A DNA stretch of 64,000 bases from Devosia sp. 66-22 (GCA_001899065.1 MKUZ01000013.1:147923-211922); one strand, 5' to 3'. Shown: positions 53,537 through 64,000, numbered from the stretch's first letter. Numbers and translations: made by a program. The notes: a model not told the origin generated them from the sequence alone.

Positions 53537-54664
53537 CTACGCCACCGCCCGCCCGCGGACCATCATTCGTCCGGTGAAGCGCGCGACCTTGGTTGTCGAG
53601 CGCAACGCAAACCAGGCCATCGACAGCAGCCACAGTGCCGCCGCCGCGAACCAGCCGCCGATCGTCCACAGCAGATCGGCGATACGCACCACGCCGCGCC
53701 CCAGCATCTTCATCACCGCGGGGAATTTGTCCTGATACTTCTCGGCGGTCTTGGCCAGCACCTTCACGTCGCGCGTCGAATCCGCCACCTCGACGCTGAG
53801 CTTCATCGCCCGCACGCCGCCGACGGTACCGATGCGTCCGATGTCGGTCGCGAGATCAGTCACCGCGGCGACGCTGCGCGGGTTGAACAGGCGGCCGAGC
53901 GGTTTGCCGATCTCGCCCAGCCGTAGCTCGCGCGCCATCGCCAGTGCCTCGTCGAGCGCCGTGCGGTTGATGCTGCGGGCGAGCATGGTGCTGACTTCCG
54001 CCACCAGCCGCGGCGGCATCTTGCCCACCTTGTTGGCGGCCTTGAGGAACGATGCGCCAGCCCGCAGCGGCAGCATGCCGCCGCCGGTCGCAATCGTCGC
54101 CCCGGTGAGCGTCAGGCCCACCGACGCGATGCCCAGAGTGAAATAGTTGACCGGCTGCCCGGTGAGATAGTTGCCGCCCTGCGCCACGAGATCGCGCACA
54201 TCGCCCACGCTGGTCAGATCGGTCGCAACGACGCAGGCGAACCCGGCCTCGCTGTCGAAGTCGCCATTGACGATGCAGTTCCAGCCCTGGCTCACCACAT
54301 TGCCCAGATCGACCGGAGGCAGCGCGTTCAGCTCGGCCACCAGCTCCGTCGGCACGTCGACATTCTGTGCCTCGGCCAGCGCGATCAGCGAACGCGCCAT
54401 GTCGCCGTCGCGCACCGCGAGTGCCGTCTCGATCTCGGCGATGTACTGTTCAGGGGGAAGCTGTTTCAGCCGATAGTCGGCGATGGCACCCTCGCCCATC
54501 ATGCGCAGCAACCGGACCGAGTCCCACAGCCCCGGCGACAGCGCGAGGCCGGTGACGAACATCACCAGCCCGATCCGACCCCATAGCCCGCGAAACAGCC
54601 GCACCCAACTCTCCGTGTCCACAGGCTCCCTAGCGCGCGAGCATGGCGAGATGTGGGTAGCCAT
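53537..54664 (-). CDS. Membrane protein of unknown function
   Basis: A 375-residue protein not recognised. It has a hydrophobic segment near 28-46 (GRIGLVMFVTGLALSPGLW), a central one near 172-192 and a C-terminal helix near 335-360 (LWTIGGWFAAAALWLLSMAW). Two Cys lie in WNCIVNGDFDSEAGFACVV. The part between 210 and 320 is helical and mixed in charge. It starts 15 bases after the LysE gene stop and is probably in the transhydrogenase-LysE transcript. Confidence 0.75.
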   Translation of the reverse strand: MATHISPCSRAREPVDTESWVRLFRGLWGRIGLVMFVTGLALSPGLWDSVRLLRMMGEGAIADYRLKQLPPEQYIAEIETALAVRDGDMARSLIALAEAQNVDVPTELVAELNALPPVDLGNVVSQGWNCIVNGDFDSEAGFACVVATDLTSVGDVRDLVAQGGNYLTGQPVNYFTLGIASVGLTLTGATIATGGGMLPLRAGASFLKAANKVGKMPPRLVAEVSTMLARSINRTALDEALAMARELRLGEIGKPLGRLFNPRSVAAVTDLATDIGRIGTVGGVRAMKLSVEVADSTRDVKVLAKTAEKYQDKFPAVMKMLGRGVVRIADLLWTIGGWFAAAALWLLSMAWFALRSTTKVARFTGRMMVRGRAVA

Positions 54665-54679
54665 CGCTCCCGACGCAAC

Positions 54680-55300
54680 CTAGGGGCCGTGCCGCGTCGT
54701 CACCGCGACCCAGACCGCAATCGCGACGAGGAGAACCGCCGCAACGATGCCGAGGAGCCGCCGCGCCCGGTCGGTCGAAAACACCGGCTGCAGCAGGCTG
54801 CCCGCGAGCGCGATGGCAGCGTGCACCGCGGTGGCGATGGCGACGTAGATACCCGTCAGCATCAGCGACTGGGCGGCCAGCGGCTTGGCGGCGTCGACGA
54901 AGCTGGGCAGCACTGTCACATAGAACAGCGCCGCCTTGGGATTGAGCAGATTGGTCACCAGCCCGCGCCGGAAATGCACCGCCAGCCGCTCGCTGGTGCC
55001 GCGCAGCTCCAGCGGCCGCCGCGACTCCCGATAGCTGTCCCAGGCCAGATAGAGCAGGAACGCCACCCCGCCCCAGCGCAGCGTCTCATAGAGCCAGCGG
55101 TTCTCGGCGATCAGCGTCCCGAGTCCGAAGCCCGCGGCAAGGCCGAGCAGCAGCAGTCCGAGCGCCACGCCCGCAACGGCCGCAAGCTCGGCGAGCCGCC
55201 CGCGCTCGACGCTGAGCAGCGCCAGCCAGGCCATGTTCGGTCCCGGCGTCAGCTCGATGACGAATGAGGTCAGGGCAAAGGCGAGAACGGTCTCGGTCAC
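54680..55300 (-). CDS. LysE/RhtB-family exporter
   Basis: A 206-residue protein with about six membrane helices and the family motif FVIELTPGPNMAWLALLSVERG; NLLNPKAALFYVTVLPSF is the second conserved block. It exports amino acids or similar compounds. GTG start at 55300, 15 bases after the pntB stop. Confidence 0.9.
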   Translation of the reverse strand: MTETVLAFALTSFVIELTPGPNMAWLALLSVERGRLAELAAVAGVALGLLLLGLAAGFGLGTLIAENRWLYETLRWGGVAFLLYLAWDSYRESRRPLELRGTSERLAVHFRRGLVTNLLNPKAALFYVTVLPSFVDAAKPLAAQSLMLTGIYVAIATAVHAAIALAGSLLQPVFSTDRARRLLGIVAAVLLVAIAVWVAVTTRHGP

Positions 55301-55315
55301 GCCTCTGCCGCTCGC

Positions 55316-56722
55316 TCAGTGGCCCAGCGCCTTGACGATGTCTTCGGTCATCTTCTTGGCGTCGCCGAACAGCATCATCGTGTTGTCGCGGAAGAACAGC
55401 TCGTTCTGGACGCCCGCATAGCCCGCCGCCATGCCGCGCTTGATGAACAGCACCGTGCCGGCATCCTCCACGTTGAGCACAGGCATGCCGTAGATCGGCG
55501 ACGTCTTGTCGGTCTTGGCCGCCGGGTTGGTCACGTCGTTGGCACCGATGACGAAGGCGACGTCCGACTGCGCGAACTCCGAATTGATGTCCTCGAGCTC
55601 GAACACTTCGTCATACGGCACATTGGCTTCCGCCAGCAGCACGTTCATGTGCCCCGGCATCCGGCCCGCCACCGGATGGATGGCGTACTTGACCTCGACG
55701 CCTTCCTTCTTGAGCAGATCGGCCATTTCGCGCAGCGCGTGCTGTGCCTGGCTCACCGCCATGCCGTAGCCGGGCACGATGATGACCTTGCCAGCATTCT
55801 TCATCATGAAAGCCGCATCGTCGGCCGAGCCCTGCTTGACCGGCCGGGTCTCTTCCTCGCCCGCCGCGCCCGTCGCGCTGTCGCCGCCGAACCCGCCAAG
55901 GATCACCGAGATGAAGCTGCGGTTCATCGCCTTGCACATGATGTAGCTGAGGATCGCGCCCGACGAGCCGACCAGCGCGCCGGTGACGATCAGCGCCGTG
56001 TTGCCCAGCGTGAAGCCGATGCCCGCCGCCGCCCAGCCCGAATAGGAGTTGAGCATCGAGACGACCACCGGCATGTCCGCGCCGCCGATCGGGATGATCA
56101 TCAGCCCGCCCAGCACCAGCGCCAGCACGGTAATCGCCCAGAACAGCCACTCCTGCCCGGTCATCGCGAACCACGCGACGAGCCCGATCAGTACTAGACC
56201 CAGCAGCGAGTGTAGCGCGTGCCGCATCGGCAGGATGATCGGCTTGCCGCTCATATTGCCGTTGAGCTTGGCGAACGCGATCACCGAACCGGTGAAGGTG
56301 AACGCGCCGATGGCGACGCCGATCGACATCTCGATCAGCGCCTGCGTGTGGATATGCCCGACGTCACCGATGCCGAATGCCTCGGGCGCATAAAGCGCGC
56401 CCGCCGCCACGAACACCGCGGCCAGGCCCACCAGCGAGTGGAACGCCGCAACCAGTTGCGGCATGTCGGTCATCTTCACCGTGCGCGCCATATAGGCGCC
56501 GATGCCGCCACCGAGCGCCAGGCCGCCGATGATCAGCACCCAGCTCAGCCAGTCGCTGATGCCCGAAACGGCAAGCGTGGTGACGATGGCAATGGCCATG
56601 CCGACCATGCCGAACAGATTGCCCCGGCGCGACGATGCCGGGCTCGACAGCCCGCGCAGCGCGAGGATGAACAGCACGCCGGCGACGAGGTAGAGCAGCG
56701 CCGCGATATTCGCGTTGATCAT
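55316..56722 (-). CDS. pntB: NAD(P) transhydrogenase subunit beta
   Basis: PntB carries most of the proton channel and the NADP(H)-binding domain III. The 468-residue product has about nine membrane helices, then VIIVPGYGMAVSQAQHALRE, VKYAIHPVAGRMPGHMNVLL and VIGANDVTNPAAKTD of domain III. With PntAA and PntAB it uses the proton gradient to make NADPH. It starts four bases after the pntAB stop. Confidence 0.96.
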   Translation of the reverse strand: MINANIAALLYLVAGVLFILALRGLSSPASSRRGNLFGMVGMAIAIVTTLAVSGISDWLSWVLIIGGLALGGGIGAYMARTVKMTDMPQLVAAFHSLVGLAAVFVAAGALYAPEAFGIGDVGHIHTQALIEMSIGVAIGAFTFTGSVIAFAKLNGNMSGKPIILPMRHALHSLLGLVLIGLVAWFAMTGQEWLFWAITVLALVLGGLMIIPIGGADMPVVVSMLNSYSGWAAAGIGFTLGNTALIVTGALVGSSGAILSYIMCKAMNRSFISVILGGFGGDSATGAAGEEETRPVKQGSADDAAFMMKNAGKVIIVPGYGMAVSQAQHALREMADLLKKEGVEVKYAIHPVAGRMPGHMNVLLAEANVPYDEVFELEDINSEFAQSDVAFVIGANDVTNPAAKTDKTSPIYGMPVLNVEDAGTVLFIKRGMAAGYAGVQNELFFRDNTMMLFGDAKKMTEDIVKALGH

Positions 56723-56726
56723 CGGC

Positions 56727-57029
56727 TCAGCCCTTCTTCTTGTACATCGCCAGCATGCGCTGGGTGACGAGGAAGCCGCCGAAGATGTTCACCGAGGCGA
56801 ACACCAGCGCAATGAAGCCGAAGACCTTGCTGACCCAGTTGGCGTCCGCCGCGAGCGGCACGCCCACCGCGAGCAGCGCACCCACAACGATCACCGAGGA
56901 GATGGCGTTGGTCACGCTCATCAGCGGCGTGTGCAGCGCCGGGGTCACCGACCACACGACGAAATAGCCCACGAAGATCGCGAGCACGAAGATCGCGAGA
57001 CGGAAGGTGAAGGGATCGATCGCTTCCAT
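56727..57029 (-). CDS. pntAB: NAD(P) transhydrogenase subunit alpha part 2 (membrane)
   Basis: A 100-residue protein with about three membrane helices ([55 protein letters not shown]) and the conserved [12 protein letters not shown]. It corresponds to the membrane end of E. coli PntA, encoded separately as in Rhodospirillum. Confidence 0.95.
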   Translation of the reverse strand: MEAIDPFTFRLAIFVLAIFVGYFVVWSVTPALHTPLMSVTNAISSVIVVGALLAVGVPLAADANWVSKVFGFIALVFASVNIFGGFLVTQRMLAMYKKKG

Positions 57030-57041
57030 GGTCTTCGCTCC

Positions 57042-58172
57042 TTAAGCCGCGACTTTGATGTTGGGGTGAACCACCGCGCCGTCCTTGGTGAGCACGGTGG
57101 CCTTCACCAGCTCGTCGTCCCAGTTCACCGCGAAGGCCTTCGTCTTCTTGTCGAACATCGTTTCAAGGAAGGCGAAGAGATTGCGCGCATAGAGCGAGCT
57201 CGCGGAAGTCGCGAGCCGTGCCGGCCAGTTCTTGTGGCGGATGATCGTCACGCCGTTCGGCGTCGTGACGATGTCGCTCGGATTGCTCACTTCGACATTG
57301 CCGCCGCGCTCGGCTGCGATATCGACGATGATCGAGCCGGGCTGCATGCTTTCGACCATCGCCGCGGTCACGAGCCGCGGCGCCGGGCGCCCCGGGATCA
57401 GCGCCGTGGTGATGACAATGTCCTGCTTGCTGATATGCGCCGCGGTGAGTTCGGCCTGCGCCGCCTTCTCAGCATCGGTCAGCTCGCGCGCATAGCCGCC
57501 CGAGCCCGACGCATCCTTGAGCGCGTCGGTCATGATGAACTTGGCGCCCAGCGACTCGACCTGCTCGCCGGCGGCGGCGCGCACGTCGGTGGCGCTGACG
57601 ACGGCGCCGAGGCGCTTGGCCGTCGCGATCGCCTGGAGGCCGGCCACGCCCGCGCCCATCACGAACACCTTGGCGGGACGCACGGTGCCCGCCGCCGTCA
57701 TCATCATCGGCATGGCGCGGTCGAACGCATTGGCCGCTTCGAGCACGGCCTGGTAGCCGGCAAGGTTCGCTTGGCTCGACAGGATGTCCATCACCTGCGC
57801 GCGCGTGATGCGCGGCATGAATTCCATCGCCACCGTGGTAAAACCGGCCCTGCCGAGCGCACCGATCTCGCCCTCATTGCCGTAGGGGTCCATGCCACCG
57901 ATCACCAGTGCGCCAGGCTTGGCGCCGATCAGCGTTTCCACCGCCGGGCGGCGCACCGTCAGCACGATATCGGCGTCCTTGACCACCTCCGCGGCGCTGC
58001 CCAGGGCGGCGCCGGCCTTCTCGTATTCGGCATCGGGGAAGCGGGCCGTTTCGCCGGCGCCTCGCTCGATCGAAACCGTCGCCCCAAGCCCGATGAGCTT
58101 GGTCACAGTCTCCGGCGTCGCTGCCACACGGGTCTCCCCGTCGGCCCGCTCGCGGACGATGGCTATTTTCAT
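57042..58172 (-). CDS. pntAA: NAD(P) transhydrogenase subunit alpha part 1 (NAD-binding)
   Basis: A 376-residue soluble domain I: MKIAIVRERADGETRVAATP at the N-terminus and the Rossmann site VFVMGAGVAGLQAIATAKRL. AGGAG lies six bases before the ATG. It leads pntAA-pntAB-pntB and follows the oxidase subunit IV gene. Confidence 0.96.
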   Translation of the reverse strand: MKIAIVRERADGETRVAATPETVTKLIGLGATVSIERGAGETARFPDAEYEKAGAALGSAAEVVKDADIVLTVRRPAVETLIGAKPGALVIGGMDPYGNEGEIGALGRAGFTTVAMEFMPRITRAQVMDILSSQANLAGYQAVLEAANAFDRAMPMMMTAAGTVRPAKVFVMGAGVAGLQAIATAKRLGAVVSATDVRAAAGEQVESLGAKFIMTDALKDASGSGGYARELTDAEKAAQAELTAAHISKQDIVITTALIPGRPAPRLVTAAMVESMQPGSIIVDIAAERGGNVEVSNPSDIVTTPNGVTIIRHKNWPARLATSASSLYARNLFAFLETMFDKKTKAFAVNWDDELVKATVLTKDGAVVHPNIKVAA

Positions 58173-58221
58173 GGACGTCTCCTGAACGCCCGCGGCCCGC
58201 CGGCCGGGGCCACCCGAAGGC

Positions 58222-58377
58222 TTAGGGTTGGATGAAGATGTAGAGCGCCACCGCCAGAACGGCGCACGCGATGATCCCCCATTTGATCAGGTTGGTGAAC
58301 ACGCCCCAGGTCGCGTCGTGCTGGGCGTAGTCCATCGCGTCGGAGATCGTCTCGGTGTCGTGGGTGTTGTCGGCCAT
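58222..58377 (-). CDS. aa3-type cytochrome c oxidase subunit IV
   Basis: A 51-residue protein with the family N-terminus (ISDAMDYAQHDATWGVF) and one C-terminal membrane helix (WGIIACAVLAVALYIFI). AGGA lies six bases before the ATG. In Rhizobiales this small subunit is usually encoded next to pntA. It was found by direct translation and is shorter than usual gene-calling limits. Confidence 0.88.
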   Translation of the reverse strand: MADNTHDTETISDAMDYAQHDATWGVFTNLIKWGIIACAVLAVALYIFIQP

Positions 58378-58397
58378 TGTCGTCCTCGTGGTCGAAA

Positions 58398-60224
58398 TCA
58401 GTTCGGTTGGGTCTCGGCGAGTTCGCCGATCAGGCGCTCGATCATGGAAAGGCCGAGCGACCAGAAGCCCGGGTCGCGCGCATCCAGCCCGAACGGCTTG
58501 AGCAACTCGGAATGATGCTTGGACCCCCCGGCCTTCAAGAGCTCGAAGTATCGCTCTGCGAACCCCTCGCTGGCCTTCTCATACTGGGCGTAGAGCGAGT
58601 TCACAAGGCAATCGCCGAAGGCATAGGCGTAGACGTAGAACGGCGAATGGATGAAGTGCGGGATGTAGCTCCAGAACACGCCGTAGCCGTCGTTGAGCTT
58701 CACGCCCGGCCCCAGGGATTCTCGCGACACGTCGAGCCAGATTTCGTCGAGCTGCTCGCGCGTCAGCTCGCCCTCCTTGCGCGCCGTGTGGACGCGGCGT
58801 TCGAAGGTGTAGAACGCGATCTGCCGCACTACCGTGTTGAGCATGTCCTCGACCTTCTGGGACAGCATCGCAAAGCGCTGCTTCCTGTCGGTGGTCTTGT
58901 CGAGCATCGAGCGGAAGGTCAGCATTTCGCCGAACACCGAAGCCGTCTCGGCCAGCGTCAGCGGCGTGTTGGCGAGGATCGAGCCCTGCGGGCTCGCCAG
59001 CACCTGGTGCACGCCATGCCCCAGCTCATGCGCCAGCGTCATCACGTCGCGCGCTTTGCCCAGATAGTTGAGCATCAGATAGGGATGCGCCGACGGCACG
59101 GTGGGGTGCGCGAATGCGCCCATCGCCTTGCCCGGCTTCACCGGCCCATCGATCCAGCCGCCGGTAAAGAACGGCTCGGCGACCTGGCGTAGCTCGGGCG
59201 AGAACTTGCCATAGGCCTCAAGCACCGTCGTCTTGGCCGTCTCCCAGTCGAACGTGCGGTCATCGCTCGTGGGCAGCGGTGCGTTGCGGTCCCAGGCGTT
59301 GAGCTCGTCCTTGCCGAACCACTTGGCCTTCATCTGGTAGTAGCGGTGGCTGAGCCGCGGATAGGCCTCGCGCACCGCCGTCTCGAGCGCATCGACGACC
59401 TCGCGTTCCACCGAATTGGCCAGATGCCGGCTGTCGGCGATGTCCGTGTAGCCGCGCCAGCGGTCGGAGATTTCCTTGTCCTTGGCGAGGACGTTGGTGA
59501 TGTGCGTGAACAGCCGGCCATTGTCGCTGAGCGTCTTGCCGATCGCCGCGAACGCCGAAGCGCGCTTCTTCTCGTCCTTGTCCGACAGCAGATGCAGCGC
59601 ACCCTCGACCGGCAGCGTCTCGCCGTCGACCTCGAACTTGAGCCCCGACATCGTCTCGTCGAACAGCCGGTTCCAGGCCTGCGCGCCGGTCACCGACTTC
59701 TCGAAGAACAGCTCTTCGATCTTCTCGTCGAGCTGGTAGGGCTTGGCCTTCCTGAGCTCGGCGAACCAGTGGCGATAGCGTGCGAGATTGTCGTCCATCG
59801 CCATCGCCGCTTCGATCACCGCGTCGTCGATGGTGTTGAGCTCGAGCTCCCAGAACAGCAGCCCCGTCGCGAGGTCGGTAATTGCCTGGCTCAGATCGCC
59901 GAGGAACTTCACCCGCGCCGGATCCTGCGTATTGAGCGCATAGCGCAGATAGGCATAGGCCGAGAGGCGCCCCGTCACATCGCCGAGCTTCTCGCTCCGC
60001 TCCACGGCCTCGTACAGCCGCCCGGCCTTGGCCAGGCCTTCGAGCTTGCCCTTGTAGTCGGCCTCGAACGCCTTGGCCTCGGTCCGCGACCAGTCCAGAT
60101 CGCGCTTGAGTTCCGCCGACTCGGGGCCTGGATAGAGATCGTCGAGGTTCCACTCGGGCAACGCGCCGAACTCATTGTGCCCCTTCTGCGCCGCCGCCTC
60201 GGGCGCACGAACTAGGTCAGCCAT
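58398..60224 (-). CDS. pepF: Oligoendopeptidase F (M3 family)
   Basis: A 608-residue zinc peptidase with the active site TLAHELGHGVHQVLAS and the downstream third-ligand Glu in LAETASVFGEML; the N-terminal helical half (EWNLDDLYPGPESAEL) matches PepF. It degrades short oligopeptides in the cytosol. The ATG at 60224 is chosen because the 45 residues further out are Arg-rich and not conserved. It starts 143 bases from a CtrA box on the other side. Confidence 0.95.
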   Translation of the reverse strand: MADLVRAPEAAAQKGHNEFGALPEWNLDDLYPGPESAELKRDLDWSRTEAKAFEADYKGKLEGLAKAGRLYEAVERSEKLGDVTGRLSAYAYLRYALNTQDPARVKFLGDLSQAITDLATGLLFWELELNTIDDAVIEAAMAMDDNLARYRHWFAELRKAKPYQLDEKIEELFFEKSVTGAQAWNRLFDETMSGLKFEVDGETLPVEGALHLLSDKDEKKRASAFAAIGKTLSDNGRLFTHITNVLAKDKEISDRWRGYTDIADSRHLANSVEREVVDALETAVREAYPRLSHRYYQMKAKWFGKDELNAWDRNAPLPTSDDRTFDWETAKTTVLEAYGKFSPELRQVAEPFFTGGWIDGPVKPGKAMGAFAHPTVPSAHPYLMLNYLGKARDVMTLAHELGHGVHQVLASPQGSILANTPLTLAETASVFGEMLTFRSMLDKTTDRKQRFAMLSQKVEDMLNTVVRQIAFYTFERRVHTARKEGELTREQLDEIWLDVSRESLGPGVKLNDGYGVFWSYIPHFIHSPFYVYAYAFGDCLVNSLYAQYEKASEGFAERYFELLKAGGSKHHSELLKPFGLDARDPGFWSLGLSMIERLIGELAETQPN

Positions 60225-60366
60225 ACGATCAGACTTTCGTCGCAGATAACGTCGGCGCGGACCATATTCCGCCCCCCGGGCCCACTCAAGCGGGACGTTT
60301 GGCTGATCCAGAGCCGTTTTCCGGCAGTTTCGGCGGCCGCTGCGGCCGCTGGCCGGCAAAGCAGGG

Positions 60367-60381
60367 TTAAGCCGCTCTTAA
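60367..60381. promoter_or_regulatory. CtrA box between pepF and the sigma-54 regulator
   Basis: TTAA at 60367-60370 and 60378-60381 with seven bases between and C after; the wider GGTTAAGCCGCTCTTAACC is nearly symmetric, so it could serve either strand. It lies 86 bases before the regulator start. No clear -10 was identified. Confidence 0.6.
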
Positions 60382-60466
60382 CCCGGCGTTTTCATCCTGC
60401 TCCGAAACGGCACACCGCGATTCGGCGCCAGGCGCCTGCGCGGCCAGAAACGGCTAGGGAGACTTG

Positions 60467-61948
<1,482 letters not shown>

Positions 61949-62102
61949 TCTCTCGGCATCCTTGGAAACCCTCGGGTTCCCGTTGCGCAAAGGCCACATC
62001 GCCGGAACACAAAAAGGTGAGGAATTGTCGGCGTTAACGCTTGTGGATTAGGACCTGACGGTATTCTGACGCGACGACTCCCTGCCGCGCCGAATACCTG
62101 AC

Positions 62103-63788
62103 ATGACGGAGACTGCCTTGCGCGTTCTGATGGCCTTGTTGCTTGCCGGTGTTGCACTCACCGGGGCCACCCTTCCCACCATCGCGCAGGACGCCGTCGT
62201 GCAGCAGGCGTCGCTGACCAAGGTGGTGATCGCGCCGCCGCGCAGCGACCTCGCCCGCATCATCAAGGCGGGCCTGCAGAAGGCCTATTACGAAGCCGAA
62301 AAAGGCTCGCGCGCCTACCAGCAGGCACAGCGCCTCTACTACTTCTACGGTGCCCGCGGCTTCGAACCGCTCTGGCTGACCCCCGGTGTCGGCAGCGCCG
62401 TCGCCTTCTCGCCCAACGCCGACAAGATTCTCGAGGTCTTCAGGGCCGCAGCGCTCGAGGGCTTCCGCCCCGCCGACTATCTGACGCCCGAGCTCGATCC
62501 GGCCGCGGCCGGCAGCGACCCGGTCAAGCTTGCGGCGCTCGAGACGGCGTTCTCGCAGGCGGCTGTGCGCTATGCTCAGGACGCCTATGGCGGGCGCATC
62601 ACCCCCACCGCCGTCAGCTCCAACTTCGTCATCGCCCCCAAGCGGATCGATGAGGCCGAGACGCTGCTCAAGCTCGCCTCCTCAGACGCGCCCGATCAGT
62701 ACCTGCTCGGCATCGGCCCCAAGGATCCCGAATTCCTGCGCCTCAAGACCGCGCTCGCGAAGTTCTACGATGGCAGCGTGCAGGTCGAGCAGGTCACCAT
62801 CCCCGACGGCAAGACCCTCAAGCTGGGCATGAATGACGAGCGTGTCCCGCTGCTGCGCCAGCGCCTCGGCGTTGCCGCCCCGGACATTCCCGAGGGCGCG
62901 ACCGACGCGCAGGTCGATATCACCTACGACCAGGCGCTCGTCGATGCCATCACGGCCTTCCAGGAAGAGATGGGCCTCACCGCCGACGGCGTCATGGGTC
63001 CGGCGACCGTCGCCGCGCTCAATGGCGGCGGCAATGTTAGCAAGGACGACATACTTGCCAACATGGAGCGCTGGCGCTGGGAGCCCGAGGATTTCGGCGC
63101 GTTCAACGTGCAGGTGAACATCCCCGAGTTCACCCTGTGGATCAAGCGTGACGGCGAGACAGTCCACTCGACCCGCGTCGTTGTCGGCACGCCCAAGAAC
63201 CAGACGCCGATCTTTTCGGACAACATCCGCCACATCGTCGTCAACCCATACTGGAACGTGCCGCCCTCGATCGCCGCGGGCGAGATCAAGCCGCACCTGA
63301 TCGCCAACCCCTATTACCTCGACAGCCAGAACATGGAGATGCTGTCGGGCGGCAAGGTCATCAACGCGGCCGCCATCGACTGGACCACGACCAACATCAA
63401 CAGCTTCTCGATCCGCCAGAAGCCCGGCCCGGGCAATGCGCTGGGCAAGGTGAAGTTCCTCTTCCCCAACTCGCACAACATCTACCTGCACGACACGCCC
63501 TCCAAGTCGCTGTTCTCGCGTGCCTTCCGCGCCTATTCGCATGGCTGCGTGCGCGTCCAGAATCCGATGGAGTTCGCCGGCGCCCTGCTCGCCACCAACC
63601 CGCAATTGACGCAGGCCTCGATCGAGGCGCTCGAGGGCCCCAAGGAAAAGTGGGTCAACCTCGAGAACCACATCCCCGTCCACCTGATGTACTTCACCCT
63701 GCGCGTCGACGAAAACGGCACCATCCGCAACTACGGCGACGTCTACGGCCACAACAAGAAGCTCATCGAGCTCCTGAACGCGGAATAG
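62103..63788 (+). CDS. Large L,D-transpeptidase (YcbB/LdtD type)
   Basis: A 561-residue periplasmic enzyme that makes 3-3 crosslinks in peptidoglycan or attaches proteins to it. Order: signal peptide (1-29, ending TIAQ), scaffold domain, peptidoglycan-binding domain (about 280-315; ALVDAITAFQEEMGLTADGV, MGPATVAALN) and YkuD catalytic domain (about 335-515) with the active Cys in YSHGCVRVQNP and the earlier HDTPSKSLF. Rhizobiales depend heavily on such crosslinks. Confidence 0.94.
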   Translation: MTETALRVLMALLLAGVALTGATLPTIAQDAVVQQASLTKVVIAPPRSDLARIIKAGLQKAYYEAEKGSRAYQQAQRLYYFYGARGFEPLWLTPGVGSAVAFSPNADKILEVFRAAALEGFRPADYLTPELDPAAAGSDPVKLAALETAFSQAAVRYAQDAYGGRITPTAVSSNFVIAPKRIDEAETLLKLASSDAPDQYLLGIGPKDPEFLRLKTALAKFYDGSVQVEQVTIPDGKTLKLGMNDERVPLLRQRLGVAAPDIPEGATDAQVDITYDQALVDAITAFQEEMGLTADGVMGPATVAALNGGGNVSKDDILANMERWRWEPEDFGAFNVQVNIPEFTLWIKRDGETVHSTRVVVGTPKNQTPIFSDNIRHIVVNPYWNVPPSIAAGEIKPHLIANPYYLDSQNMEMLSGGKVINAAAIDWTTTNINSFSIRQKPGPGNALGKVKFLFPNSHNIYLHDTPSKSLFSRAFRAYSHGCVRVQNPMEFAGALLATNPQLTQASIEALEGPKEKWVNLENHIPVHLMYFTLRVDENGTIRNYGDVYGHNKKLIELLNAE

Positions 63789-63810
63789 CCAGGCGGGCGC
63801 CCGCTCCCCG

Positions 63811-63830
63811 TTCCCGGCATTCGCCGGGAA
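63811..63830 (+). terminator. Hairpin after the L,D-transpeptidase gene
   Basis: TTCCCGGC, loop ATTC, and the exact complement form an 8-bp stem 22 bases after the stop. No T-tract follows at once. Confidence 0.55.
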
Positions 63831-64000
63831 GCGCCCGGACGCGACCACCGGGACGCCACATGACGCCCGCTTTTTCCCCTTTGTTTACCTCCCCTTAACA
63901 CCCCAGCCTTGGTTCAGCCGCGATTTTTGCGTAAAAGCTGCAGAGGCTGGGCAGCTTGCCCGGTCCGACGGACTTGGCTGGCCGGGTCGTAACCGGGCGT
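63831..64000. other. Right-edge intergenic sequence
   Basis: No coding frame with protein-like features is seen. It is AT-richer than its surroundings around 63870-63935 (TTTTTCCCC, TTTGTTTACC, a lone TTAAC, ATTTTTGCGTAAAA), as a promoter for a gene beyond the window would be. AAGCTGC and GCAGCTT nearby could form a 7-bp hairpin. Confidence 0.4.

Overview
The window is an uninterrupted, GC-rich (about two-thirds G+C by eye) stretch of chromosome from an alphaproteobacterium of the order Hyphomicrobiales (Rhizobiales), most like Devosia and relatives. This rests on gene order (ruvCAB-ybgC-tolQRAB-pal-cpoB-tilS-ftsH-glmM; tkt-gap-pgk-aldolase; three-gene pntAA-pntAB-pntB) and on families typical of the group (RcdA, TrcR/DUF1013, DUF1192, DUF992, DUF465, aa3-type oxidase subunit IV, DUF4164-zapA). 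No transposase, integrase, prophage, CRISPR array, rRNA or tRNA was seen.

Layout. 1-8.3 kb: a YcaQ-type DNA glycosylase cut by the window edge, an outer-membrane barrel, then glmM, ftsH, tilS, cpoB and pal on the minus strand. 8.4-16.6 kb: an MTA/SAH nucleosidase, tolBARQ, ybgC, a VOC protein, and ruvB and ruvAC split by a VapBC-like toxin-antitoxin pair. 16.7-21.7 kb: two tandem diguanylate cyclases, YebC, an Lrp-type regulator, a secreted Pro-Asp repeat protein, a candidate small RNA under a CtrA box, rcdA and rpmE. 21.9-31 kb: an ABC exporter, HigA with a frameshifted HigB, an orphan MotA/OmpA-type pair, suhB, a Sel1 protein, a ThiE-like protein, class I aldolase and a GIY-YIG gene next to two palindromic elements. 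31-40.5 kb: pgk, three small genes, gap, tkt, a ZauP-like gene with zapA, an antiporter, a ParDE-type pair, and 6S RNA with fau. 40.5-51.4 kb: a YmdB-like phosphodiesterase, a quinone oxidoreductase, trcR, a Kef-type transporter, a third diguanylate cyclase, a TSUP permease, two DUF465 genes, purE-purK and rpsU. 51.4-64 kb: DUF992, a hydrolase, a DsbA-family protein, an unknown membrane protein, a LysE exporter, the transhydrogenase operon, oxidase subunit IV, pepF, a sigma-54 response regulator and a large L,D-transpeptidase.

Common threads. The envelope genes (Tol-Pal-CpoB, GlmM, FtsH, the barrel, the L,D-transpeptidase) serve constriction and cell-wall upkeep. Cell-cycle control appears as rcdA (adaptor for CtrA degradation), trcR, zapA/ZauP and three perfect TTAA-N7-TTAA CtrA boxes, all intergenic. 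Central carbon genes (aldolase, pgk, gap, tkt) form one loose block. Three toxin-antitoxin modules interrupt otherwise conserved blocks.

The most interesting items are the CtrA-box small RNA candidate just upstream of rcdA, the GIY-YIG gene beside a GAAA-loop palindromic element family, the VapBC pair overlapping the start of ruvB, the single-base frameshift in higB beside an intact higA, and the Pro-Asp/Gly-Asp repeat protein. Many start codons were moved from the longest reading frame using Shine-Dalgarno sequences and family N-termini; TTG and GTG starts are common here.
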